This document shows positions 48,263 through 56,318 of a DNA stretch of 64,000 bases, one piece after another. The notes beneath the pieces are model-generated. The model ran no database searches. It worked only from the letters and a program-made list of their open reading frames with translations, and was not told where the DNA came from. Both the position numbers and the translations under genes were made by a program. How positions within the stretch are numbered: the stretch's first letter is position 1; every line of letters begins with the position of its first letter. The stretch comes from Pyropia yezoensis (lineage: Eukaryota > Rhodophyta > Bangiophyceae > Bangiales > Bangiaceae), in assembly GCA_009829735.1 (NCBI GenBank), contig CM020619.1, positions 13,135,777 through 13,199,776 of the forward strand, written 5' to 3'.

Positions 48263-50869
48263 ATGGTACGTCAGTGGCCGTCCGCGCGCGCACTCCTCTA
48301 TGGTGTACCAAACCCGTACTCCTCCTGTAGTGGTAGCCCACCGGCCGTGGCAACCGAGATCGAGCCAGCTGCGGCCGCAAGAGGCCCACCTTCCGCATCG
48401 TGCACCACGAAGGCACCGGCTCCGGTGGCGTCGGCCACAGAAGCTGCCACAGTCGCTGCGGACGGGTCGGCATTATCGACCGGCGACGCGGCCCTCGGCG
48501 TGCCCACCCCTTCCCGGGACGTGGCCGGGGCGGCAGCCGCGGGGGCGGCGGCGGCGGTGACAGCCTCTGTGGGGTCACCCGACGTGGCGGCGGCGGCCTT
48601 TGCGGCACGTACAGAGGGTGTGGTAGCGGCGGCGGCGGTGACCGCGCCGGCGGGCGAAGCGGCGGTGGCGACGGCGGGCGCGGCGGCGGCGGCGCCGGGG
48701 GCGGCGAAGGGAAAGTTGCACCCTTCAGTTCCAGCGACTGCGGCGCCGGCATCGGTGGCAGGAGCCACCGGGTCGGGCGACGACGAAGACAATGATGATG
48801 CCGACAAGCCAGCTGCGGGGCTCGCTCGGCCCGACTCGGCGTCATGTGTGGCTACGCCGGTACTGGTGGCAGGCAATGCGGCTGCGGCAGCTGCAGACGC
48901 ACCACCACGACACTGTGGCGCTGTGCCAACGGTGGCGGCCGCGCCGATTTCCAACGACGCAGCGGCCAAACGCATCACGTGTGCTTCCTCCGTGGCCTGT
49001 GAGGGGTCGGCGGTGGCGGCGGCATGCACGTCGGCAGCGTCGGGGGGTGACCATGCGGATGATGCGCTGGCGGATGCCGCACCGCTCGACGAAACGGCGG
49101 GTTCGAAAGCCGCTGCCGCGTCGGCCGAGACCGCGGCGGCGGCCGCATTGGCGACCGCGGCTGTGGAGGTGGACAACGGGTGGGCAGCCGCCGTTGTGGC
49201 GGCACGGCGCAAATGGACGTCCGCGGCGGCTGGTGCACCGACGGCGACCGCCGCGGCGACGACCGCCAATGCGGCAGGGGGTAGAGGCGTGGCCCCAGAG
49301 TCTTCGGTCGACACCGGCGCCGCTGCAGCGGCCATACCAGAGGCACGGCGCAACGCCACGTCCACCGTGAGGACGGTGGTGGACGCGCCCGCGGCTGAAC
49401 CGGCGTCGGTGGTCGCGCCCGACGCCGTGGCCAACGCGACGGCCCCGGTCGCCGCCGCACCTGCCTCTGCGGCTACTAGACTTGCACCGCGTGGCGGTGG
49501 CGGTCGCGGCGCACGAAAGCGCATGGTCTACATTTCCCCGCCTACGCCGCTGCTGCGTCCGCCCCACGGGCACGCGGTGCATCAGCGAGTGGCGCCTCGC
49601 CAGCACAACCAGCACCACGGGCAAGGGCAACAGCCAAGCCCGGGGCGACGCCAACAGGACAGTGTCGGCCACTTGGGCAGCGTCCCTGCAGACTACCGAG
49701 GGCGTATTGTTGGAAGGGCCAACGGCGGCGACGGCGGCGGCGGCGGCGACAGCAGTCGCGGAGCAGACAGAGCCGTCATCACTTTCAACGGGACAAGCAT
49801 CCCCCGAGCTGTGGGGTACTCGGACGAGAATTCTAGCCACGGGGATGCGACGCCGTCGGGTGTGGTGGGGGAGGGAGGCGGGGCCGCCGGCTGTACGAGT
49901 GGCGGCCGTGCCGCCGGCGCTGACGCTCCTCGCTCCTCGTCCCGAACGTACCGCAGCGGCAGTGGCGGCGGCGGCCGTGGCGGTACCGTGCTGACGTGCC
50001 GGCCATCGTGCTGTATGTGCCTGGGCGCCCTCACGCCCGTCCTCCAGCGCGGCGCCCCCCCGCCAGACGTCAACTGGTTTGCAGCCATGGACTGCCCTGC
50101 CGACCAGCGTCTCCGCGTGCCTCTCTGTACAACGCCACGGGTGGAGCACCCGTTTGTCATGACGGGACTGTCCGAGAACGTGCCTGTCTGGGAGAACCTG
50201 CCCGACCACGTGTGCGCGCGGGTCAGCTCCATGCTGGATGTGGACGGGCTGCTGGCGCTCATCGCGCTGGACGCTGACAACTTTTCCTGTCTGGTGAGAG
50301 AGCTGCCAGAGGGACTTTCTCCTGCTTTTGGCGTGCTGGTGGCGGTCAAGGCAAGGGGCGTGGCCAGCCTGTTTGGCAAGCGTGCCCTTGAAGAAGACGC
50401 TCTCCTCCCACGCCTGCTGCTCCGCCTAGCTGAGGGGGGCCGCCTTGGCTGGACTTTTGCGACCGACGACAAGAACGCGGCGGACATTGCCCTCGCCGTC
50501 GCAGTCGGCCGGCTCGACGCGCTGCTCGACTCGAGGGCGCGCATCTGGTTTGTGTCTGGCGACAGGGGCCTGTCAGCCAACTCGAGGGGATCCCTTGCGG
50601 GCGGCGACCGCGTGCGGTTTTGCAACCCGCACATCCATTCCGAGTGCGACGAGCTGATGCGCATGCTGGCGGGCATGGTCGTCCGCCCCACTCGCCCGCC
50701 GCCGCCGGCCCGCAGTTCCGCGCTGCTGCTGCCGGCAACCCAGCCCCAGACTTGCCCCCGCCGCGCTCTGGATCCGTTCGTCTTTTGGACGAATGTGGCT
50801 GCTGAGGAGGAGGAGGCAAGACAAAAAAAGGTGGCCCGCGGGGCTGCCTGGTACGACCGCGCGCTCTAG
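48263..50869 (+). CDS. protein with Cys-rich and PIN/NYN-like C-terminal region
   Basis: ATG at 48263 (MVRQWPSARALLYGVPNPYS); the frame is open a little further upstream. Residues 30-540 are Ala/Thr/Val-rich low complexity with an RGGGGRGARKRM cluster. About residue 575 a Cys-rich CRPSCCMC precedes WFAAMDCPADQRLRVPLC. The last 250 residues look folded: ENLPDHVCARVSSMLDVDGL, LALIALDADNFSCLVREL, then DDKNAADIALAVAVGRLDAL and RIWFVSGDRGLS. KNAAD-x-ALA...GRL followed by a strand and SGD resembles PIN/NYN-type nucleases, in which these acidic residues bind metal. The segment from ENLPDH could alternatively be an F-box. Probably one gene with the two ORFs before it. The domain call is by motif only. 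Confidence 0.5.
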   Translation: MVRQWPSARALLYGVPNPYSSCSGSPPAVATEIEPAAAARGPPSASCTTKAPAPVASATEAATVAADGSALSTGDAALGVPTPSRDVAGAAAAGAAAAVTASVGSPDVAAAAFAARTEGVVAAAAVTAPAGEAAVATAGAAAAAPGAAKGKLHPSVPATAAPASVAGATGSGDDEDNDDADKPAAGLARPDSASCVATPVLVAGNAAAAAADAPPRHCGAVPTVAAAPISNDAAAKRITCASSVACEGSAVAAACTSAASGGDHADDALADAAPLDETAGSKAAAASAETAAAAALATAAVEVDNGWAAAVVAARRKWTSAAAGAPTATAAATTANAAGGRGVAPESSVDTGAAAAAIPEARRNATSTVRTVVDAPAAEPASVVAPDAVANATAPVAAAPASAATRLAPRGGGGRGARKRMVYISPPTPLLRPPHGHAVHQRVAPRQHNQHHGQGQQPSPGRRQQDSVGHLGSVPADYRGRIVGRANGGDGGGGGDSSRGADRAVITFNGTSIPRAVGYSDENSSHGDATPSGVVGEGGGAAGCTSGGRAAGADAPRSSSRTYRSGSGGGGRGGTVLTCRPSCCMCLGALTPVLQRGAPPPDVNWFAAMDCPADQRLRVPLCTTPRVEHPFVMTGLSENVPVWENLPDHVCARVSSMLDVDGLLALIALDADNFSCLVRELPEGLSPAFGVLVAVKARGVASLFGKRALEEDALLPRLLLRLAEGGRLGWTFATDDKNAADIALAVAVGRLDALLDSRARIWFVSGDRGLSANSRGSLAGGDRVRFCNPHIHSECDELMRMLAGMVVRPTRPPPPARSSALLLPATQPQTCPRRALDPFVFWTNVAAEEEEARQKKVARGAAWYDRAL

Positions 50870-51234
50870 ACGCCCGGGGGCGCTTCGTTGCTGACTAATG
50901 GGGCTGTGGGGCCACTCAACCCCCCACACCTTTGCCCCCATGAGCGGGTGAAGAGTGGGGTGGGGTGTGTCCCCTTTTCGCTGACGCGGGGGGGGGGGGG
51001 GGGGGGGGGGTGCTTTTCATGTGTACACACAGGTGTGGGACGGAATCGTACGAACAAACGGTAGCCATGCATACACACACAAAGCTACGAAGGGAAGCCA
51101 GGATGCAAAAAAAAAAAAAAGCTGTAGAGAGACAATACAAAACCGACGCCAGCCGGTGGCCAAGCCCCCCATCAGCGACTGCCTGGCCCGAGAGAGAATA
51201 CAAAGCCGACGCCAGCCGGTGGCCAAGCCCCCCA
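50870..51234. other. spacer between convergent genes
   Basis: Contains a G run at about 50988-51010 and an A run (51107-51120). The 63-bp tandem duplication starts here. No gene recognised. Confidence 0.5.
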
Positions 51235-51252
51235 TCAACGACTGCCTGGCTC
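51134..51252. repeat. 63-bp tandem duplication
   Basis: Units begin AATACAAA(A/G)CCGACGCCAG at 51134 and 51197 and differ by few bases. The second unit runs into the 3' end of the minus-strand gene ending at 51235. Confidence 0.9.
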
Positions 51253-52332
51253 CGGGGCTGTCGGCTCGTTGACACCCCCCCTCCCACCCGATCCATCCCC
51301 GCGCCCGTCGGATTCATCCGACCCCTGGAGGGAGTCGTAGTCGTCGTCCCGCTGCCGTGCAGCGCACACACGGGCGAACGAATCGTGGAGCTCCTCGTTC
51401 CGGCGCGTCTCCTGTGCCAACTGGTCAGACACCGTCTGCAGACTCCTTTGGGATGTGAGAAGCTTCTCAAACATGCCGGCCAACGTGCTGAGCGCCTGGG
51501 TGATGACGGGTGTGGTGGGGTCGGACTCCCGGGACACGCGCACGGGACCTACCTCCGTGGATGGTCCGCCAGTGGACGCCACGTTGGGCACGTCAGTACG
51601 CAGCAGTGATGTCAAGTTGTTGGTCACGAGCAGCAGGTGCTGCACCTTTGCAGCTTCCTCTGCCACCCGGCGGTTGAGGTCCTCCATCGCCCCACGACGC
51701 GCGCCCAAGCGCCTGCGACGAAGGAGTTGACTCTTTGTCACTCTGCCTGCGAGGTCATCCCCTTCGGGGGCACTGCCAGCCTCTTTTTCCGGTAGGAAAA
51801 ACCCGATGCGCGTCATCACTTCCGGGTTCCTAGCAAGGGGTGCGTCGTCGCGTACGGCGCCCGCCCCACCTGCCTCCCCCTCCTCCGCTTCATCGACGGC
51901 GACAGAGCGCGGGGGCAGCTGTGCCGGCACCGCACGCGATCCCCCGTCCGATGCGCCGCCCGATGCGGCCGCCTCGGCGTCGGTGGCCCTCTCGCCTGCG
52001 CCCTTGGCCGAATCTGATGGCGCAAGCTTTCCGCGTGTCGTAGACGCCCGGGAGGCCGCGCGCCGCAAAAAATCTAGCACTGCGTCCTTGACAGCCGTCG
52101 AAAGGTCGAACCGTCCCGGGTTCCTCAGCTCGACTTTACGTCGGGTCCTCGCCGAACCTGCCCCGCTGCCGTCGTGCGCCAGACCATGGGCCTCGAGTGC
52201 CAGGCGCCGAAAAGACGCCACAGCTTCATCAGCAACGTCAAAGACAGTGCGGAGTACATCTGGGTGCACATCACGCGCGACGGCCAGCCGGGCCTTGGCG
52301 GCCGAGACGCGGCGCCCAGCGCGCCGAGGCAT
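51235..52332 (-). CDS. unrecognised 365-aa protein with coiled C-terminus
   Basis: The ATG at 52332 (MPRRAGRRVSAAKARLAVAR) begins good protein sequence; the 28 codons before it in frame are poor. Residues about 20-100: HPDVLRTVFDVADEAVASFR, ELRNPGRFDLSTAVKDAVLD, FLRRAASRAS. The middle is acidic/Ala-rich. RNPEVMTRIGFFLPEKEAGS precedes a helical region LLRRRRLGARRGAMEDLNRR, AKVQHLLLVTNNLTSLLRTD, and a probable coiled coil MFEKLLTSQRSLQTVSDQLA, followed by an acidic Ser/Gly tail. No family recognised. It points away from the inverted-repeat element 130 bp upstream. Confidence 0.5.
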   Translation of the reverse strand: MPRRAGRRVSAAKARLAVARDVHPDVLRTVFDVADEAVASFRRLALEAHGLAHDGSGAGSARTRRKVELRNPGRFDLSTAVKDAVLDFLRRAASRASTTRGKLAPSDSAKGAGERATDAEAAASGGASDGGSRAVPAQLPPRSVAVDEAEEGEAGGAGAVRDDAPLARNPEVMTRIGFFLPEKEAGSAPEGDDLAGRVTKSQLLRRRRLGARRGAMEDLNRRVAEEAAKVQHLLLVTNNLTSLLRTDVPNVASTGGPSTEVGPVRVSRESDPTTPVITQALSTLAGMFEKLLTSQRSLQTVSDQLAQETRRNEELHDSFARVCAARQRDDDYDSLQGSDESDGRGDGSGGRGGVNEPTAPEPGSR

Positions 52333-52460
52333 GTCTGCGTAGCAGGGCCCGCCGCCGCCGCCGACGACCACACACCGGCAAACGGCGCGTCCAGGCAACG
52401 TTTGCCAGTTGCACACGAGCTAGCAGCCGCGGTGCGCCCGAGCACGGGCTTGACGTCTCA

Positions 52461-52613
52461 GCGCAGTGGGTCTAAGACCGAGTACCTACATTTCCGTACA
52501 AGATGGCCTTTACGGCCTCTGTGGGGGAGTCGGCTTCTGTAAGCAGGCCCTCACGACCCCCTGAGGGCCGTCTTGCACGGAAATGTAGGTACTCGGTTTT
52601 AGACCCACTGCGC
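52461..52613. mobile_element. small inverted-repeat (MITE-like or foldback) element
   Basis: Starts GCGCAGTGGGTCTAAGACCG and ends with its complement; arms of about 47 bp (52461-52508 and 52566-52613) differ at only a few positions. CAGTG/CACTG near the ends resembles hAT-type termini, but I found no convincing target duplication. No coding capacity. Confidence 0.8.
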
Positions 52614-52990
52614 AGGGCCGTCACAGGAAATGCGAATCAGAACAAAGCGATATATTCCGTGCTAAATAGCCACGGGTGTGTCCCGGCATGTGTCCGGTGG
52701 TCTACGCCAGGACGAAAGTCCGGTAGTCTATGAGGTTTTGATTCTGCAGGCTTGTCCGGCGAGTAGTCTTATTGTCACTTCCTGTGACGACCGACGGCGG
52801 TCTATGTGCATAATACCGGATACACCGCGTTTCCCAGTCCATTGATCGATTGGAGTAGGGGTTACACAAACTCCGCGCTTTCTCAGATATCCGCGGACAC
52901 GGGGTTTGCTCTACGATTTAGCCGTCTGTCGATCTTACGAACGATTCTCCATTGTGGGCCCACAGCTCACACCCGTGCCACGAACCCTTC

Positions 52991-53022
<32 letters not shown>

Positions 53023-53023
53023 G
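52614..53023. other. less GC-rich spacer
   Basis: No gene. Two related blocks, GTCCGGTGGTCTACG and GTCCGGTAGTCTATG (52691 and 52719), and a C run at about 52989-53018. Confidence 0.5.
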
Positions 53024-53106
53024 GAACCGCCCCCTCCTAATGAATCGCCCCTCCTAATGAATCGCCCCTTCTAATGAACCGCCCCCTCCTAATGAACCGC
53101 CCCTCA
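53024..53106. repeat. 17-bp tandem repeat
   Basis: About five units of CGCCCC(C)TCCTAATGAAY between a C run and a spacer. Units vary by one or two bases. Confidence 0.9.
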
Positions 53107-53218
53107 CTCTGTACATAATGAGGGACCTTTCCCGGCACGTAGATCTTGGGGGCGACGACCGCTAAGGGATGTGCTGAAAAGTCTTGTGGCTTTTCCGCAA
53201 ACTGCCAGTGTGTAGTAA

Positions 53219-53258
53219 TACGCAGGACAAAAATCGTCGGGACAAAAATCGTCGATTC
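53219..53258. repeat. short tandem repeat GGACAAAAATCGTC
   Basis: Two adjacent copies (about 53224 and 53239). Confidence 0.8.
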
Positions 53259-53277
53259 CCGGGGAGCACGTCTCGCG

Positions 53278-53403
53278 GACGTGCGCGCGCGAATGCATGC
53301 GCGCATGCGCGCGAGCGCCCGCCCGCGCCCTCGCTCATGCGTGCGCCCGGACCGTGCGCGTGTATCCTCGGGCATGCGCGCGCGCATGCGTGCACGCGCG
53401 GCT
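53278..53403. other. alternating purine-pyrimidine tract (Z-DNA-prone)
   Basis: Long runs of alternating GC, GT and AT steps, for example GTGCGCGCGCG then ATGCATGCGCGCATGCGCGC near 53281-53312, and CATGCGCGCGCGCATGCGTG near 53373-53393. Such sequence favours Z-DNA under supercoiling. Confidence 0.7.
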
Positions 53404-53421
53404 CCCACCCCCCACCGCCCT

Positions 53422-53640
53422 CTCCACGGTGTGCCGCGCCCTCTCCCCCATTCCCGACCACCCTCCCCACGGTGTGCCGCGCCCTTTCCCCCATTCCCGA
53501 CCACCCTCCCCAGGGTGTGCCGCGCCCTCTCCCCCATTCCCGACCACCCTCCCCACGGTGTGCCGCGCCCTCTCCCCCATTCCCGACCGCCCTCCCCACG
53601 GTGTGCCGCGCCCTCTCCCTTCCCCCACCCCTCCCCCCCC
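53422..53640. repeat. 43-bp minisatellite
   Basis: Unit containing CACGGTGTGCCGCGCCCTCT and CCCATTCCCGACCACCCTC. Unit starts at 53425, 53468, 53511, 53554 and 53597, an exact 43-bp period. Open on both strands, which produces long but meaningless ORFs. Confidence 0.92.
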
Positions 53641-54107
53641 CCACCCCCCCCAGCCCCCCCGCAGCTGGTGACGGCCAAGGCGGCGGGGGGTGTGGCGGTG
53701 GGGGCGCCCGGACTGGTTTGTTGGGGGGGGGGGGGGGGGGGGCGTGAGGAGGGGGGGGGCGTGAGGAGGGGGGGAGAGTGTGGGAGGGGCGGCGGTGAAG
53801 GATCGGCGGCCGGCCGGGGGGGAGCACGGGCGCGGCGGCTCTGTTGGGAGAGGGGGGCGGGTCGTGCCAGCACCGGCGGCGCGGTTTCTTCAAGCCGCGC
53901 CGCCGCCGCTGCTGGTGGGCCGCCCCCGAGCCGCGCCCCCACCCCACGGCCGCTGGTCCTTCCCCTGGCTCCTCATTCACCCCTTCCCCCGCCCGCCCCC
54001 CCCACAGGTGGTGGCCCAGACGTTGGGAGGTGGCGGCCGCTGGTGCGTCTGGCGGCACAGCCCGCAGGTGGGGGGCGGCAACGAGGCCGGTGGGGCCACT
54101 GGCGGCG
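53641..54107. other. GC-rich upstream stretch
   Basis: Holds a G run at about 53726-53742. The frame of the next gene is open back to 53844, but the text before the ATG at 54108 is not protein-like. Confidence 0.4.
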
Positions 54108-55838
54108 ATGGCGGTCACACCACCGGCGGCCGAGCCGGTGGCTGACCCGGCGGCCGTGTCGGCAGCGGAATCTGTCGCGTCGCCGGTGGTCGTGCCCGCC
54201 GCGTCGGCGTCGGAGGTGGCTGACCCGGTGACCGGGCCGGTGGATGTGGCGGGTGCAGTGCCGACGGTCGTAGCTCCGGCGGCTCCCGCCGAGCCGCCGC
54301 CCGCGTCGGCGGGCACGTCAAGGGCGGCGTCGGCCGAGGCATCGGCGGTCTCGCCGGCCGAGCCGGCCGTCGCGGTGTCGGGCACGTCGACGGCGGCGGC
54401 GTCGGCGGGCAAGTGGACGGTGCCGGCGGACGCGGTGGCGGTCTCGGTGCCCGGGACGATGGCCGCGTCGGCCGCGCCAGCGGGTGCGGTGCCCGTCTTG
54501 TCGGCGGGCGCGGTGCCCGTCGTGTCGGCGGGCGTGGTGCCCGGGACAATGGCCGCGTCGGCCGCGCCAGCGGGTGCGGTGCCCGTCGTGTCGGCGGGCG
54601 CGGTGCCCGTCGTGTCGGCGGGCGCGGTGCCCGGGACAATGGCCGCGTCGGCCGCGCCAGCGGGTGCGGTGCCCGTCGTGTCGGCGGGCGCGGTGCCCGT
54701 CGTGTCGGTGGGCGCGGTGCCCGGGACGATAGCCGCGTCGGCCGCGCCAGCGGGTGCGGTGCCGTCCGCGCCTGCGGGTGCGGGTGCGGTGTCGGGCACG
54801 TCGACGGGCGCGGTGCCCGGGACGATGGCCGCGTCGGCCGCGCCAGCGGCTATGGCGCCGTCCGCGCCAGCGGGTGTGCTGTCTGTCGTGTCGGCGGGCG
54901 CGGTGCCAGGGACGATGGCCGCGTCTGCAACTGAGCCGTTGGCGCGGCAGCAAGAGGTGCCCGTTGACGATGACGAAATCGTACCGGTGCGAACGGGCCG
55001 GTGTGCACCCACAATGGCGGACGAGCCGGTGGTGGAGATGCTGGACATCACAGGCTCTGAGGTCGGGCCAGCGGTAACGGGGACGGCTGTGGCGGTTGGC
55101 ACCGACCAGTCTGGGGTTGCGGTGGCCAGGCGGGCACACAACACGGGTGCCCTCGGACTGGTGCATGAGTGCGACGCCCTCTTTTCTCGCGTCGGCCCTC
55201 GGGAGACGACCCAGGCCGACGCCCTGTGTGTAATCCAGGCCACGTCGACGCTTCTTCGTACGGACCAAGGTGTGCAGGTTGCCCAGGCCGCTGTTGCCCA
55301 CCTGTCCCACTTGTATCTGCCACACGCAGGCGACCCGGTCGTGGCACGAGAGATGGCAACCGCCGTTCGACATGCCCTTCGCGGCCCGGGTTTGGCAAAC
55401 CTGCCTCGCGACAACCTCGAGGCACTCGTGGACATGTTTGTCCTCCCCGTCATGGTTACTGACGTATGGCGGGCAAAAACAACGATCCACCGCCTGGCGG
55501 TGCGGGCGGCGGCGGTGGCGGCGCCCGCACAGATGCTGGTGACCGGCCGGTCTGGGCGCAAGCGGCTGCGTCTCACCGCCCCTGGTGGCCCTGCCGTCCC
55601 GGCCTTGGGCGGTCCTGGGGGCCCTGCGGGTCCGGCTGCGATGCCGTCTTCCCGTTCATTGGCGTTGACCCCCCCCCGCGAGGACTTTCGACACCCTAGG
55701 GCGGACGAGCCGCCGGCGACGCTTCCCCGGTGTTGCAGTATTGACCCCCAGGTAGGGGGGCAACACGTGCCATGCAAGGGGCGGCAGGCCACTAGCCTGA
55801 TCCGTTCCTCCCCCTGCATTTGGGTCCATATTCCCTAA
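54108..55838 (+). CDS. Ala/Val-rich repeat protein truncated by retrotransposon 2
   Basis: The ATG at 54108 (GCGATGG) starts MAVTPPAAEPVADPAAVSAA. The middle is a 30-residue repeat (GTMAASAAPAGAVPVVSAGA type). Residues about 290-490 look folded and helical: VPVDDDEIVPVRTGRCAPTM, ALGLVHECDALFSRVGPRET, TQADALCVIQATSTLLRTDQ, VAQAAVAHLSHLYLPHAGDP, NLEALVDMFVLPVMVTDVWR. No family recognised. Host sequence ends at 55730, where the LTR begins; the last 36 codons and the stop at 55838 belong to the LTR. The original 3' end must lie beyond the window. The minus strand is equally open, but its text is His/Arg-rich shadow. Confidence 0.5.
   Translation: MAVTPPAAEPVADPAAVSAAESVASPVVVPAASASEVADPVTGPVDVAGAVPTVVAPAAPAEPPPASAGTSRAASAEASAVSPAEPAVAVSGTSTAAASAGKWTVPADAVAVSVPGTMAASAAPAGAVPVLSAGAVPVVSAGVVPGTMAASAAPAGAVPVVSAGAVPVVSAGAVPGTMAASAAPAGAVPVVSAGAVPVVSVGAVPGTIAASAAPAGAVPSAPAGAGAVSGTSTGAVPGTMAASAAPAAMAPSAPAGVLSVVSAGAVPGTMAASATEPLARQQEVPVDDDEIVPVRTGRCAPTMADEPVVEMLDITGSEVGPAVTGTAVAVGTDQSGVAVARRAHNTGALGLVHECDALFSRVGPRETTQADALCVIQATSTLLRTDQGVQVAQAAVAHLSHLYLPHAGDPVVAREMATAVRHALRGPGLANLPRDNLEALVDMFVLPVMVTDVWRAKTTIHRLAVRAAAVAAPAQMLVTGRSGRKRLRLTAPGGPAVPALGGPGGPAGPAAMPSSRSLALTPPREDFRHPRADEPPATLPRCCSIDPQVGGQHVPCKGRQATSLIRSSPCIWVHIP
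54451..54940 (+). repeat. 90-bp coding minisatellite
   Basis: Units start with CCGGGACRATGGCCGCGTCG at 54451, 54541, 54631 and 54721 (exact 90-bp period), then two shorter or variant units near 54817 and 54906. Encodes a 30-residue repeat. Confidence 0.93.
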
Positions 55839-56199
55839 GTTTGGGATACTTAGCTTAGTAGTAAATCCAACTTGGATTTGAGGGTTTTCTGCATTTATCG
55901 TCTTGAATTTTCGTGTGGCCCGGTGGGCAGGTGCTGGGGTGGGAGATTCTGAGTGGCGAGATTCTGAGTGGACCCTGGGGGGATAAGGGGAGGGACAGCG
56001 GGGCTTGGCCCTGCGTCCCCGTCCCGACCAAGAAACTGTTGGACCACACACCATCCTCTTGTTTGTCCGTGGGGGGTTTGCCCCACAACAGGGACAGAGT
56101 GTGTGCGACTTGCACTTCTTCCGGTTCCCCCGACACGGGAGGCAGCCCTAGCACACCGCCCCAACTTGGGTGCCGTGTGTGCTAGTGGTTTTTGCCACA
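55731..56199 (+). repeat. 5' LTR of retrotransposon 2
   Basis: The start is placed at TGTTGCAGTATTG because it parallels TGTAGCAATATGG of element 1, and both continue with TGACCC...AGGGGGGC. The end is GCCACA, 2 nt before the primer-binding site. Length 469 bp. The boundary cannot be confirmed without the 3' LTR; an alternative start is TGTGG at 55914, which would make perfect TGTGG/CCACA ends. Contains a 14-bp direct repeat GAGATTCTGAGTGG (near 55946 and 55962). Confidence 0.65.
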
Positions 56200-56201
56200 T
56201 T

Positions 56202-56220
56202 TGGTGGAGCAGCAGGGGAC
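56202..56220 (+). promoter_or_regulatory. primer-binding site
   Basis: TGGTGGAGCAGCAGGGGAC, identical to the site in element 1 and in the same position after the LTR. Confidence 0.85.
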
Positions 56221-56318
56221 AGAGGTAAACTTTACCTCCGGGTGCACCCGGGTGTAGGGGGCCCTCTGTCTCAGAGGAACGGTGGTCTTGGACCGTGTCA
56301 TACGGATCGTCAGCCAAC

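Noticed and set aside
50190-50310. F-box at ENLPDHVCARVSSMLDVDGL
   Set aside because: Plausible by pattern, but the following KNAAD...SGD signature suggests the segment belongs to another folded domain. Not strong enough to call.
53162-55819. Minus-strand ORF of 885 codons opposite the 54.1-kb gene
   Set aside because: Its text is His/Arg/Asp-Thr repeats mirroring the minisatellites. The plus strand has a good ATG context and a folded-looking region, so this is a GC-driven shadow.
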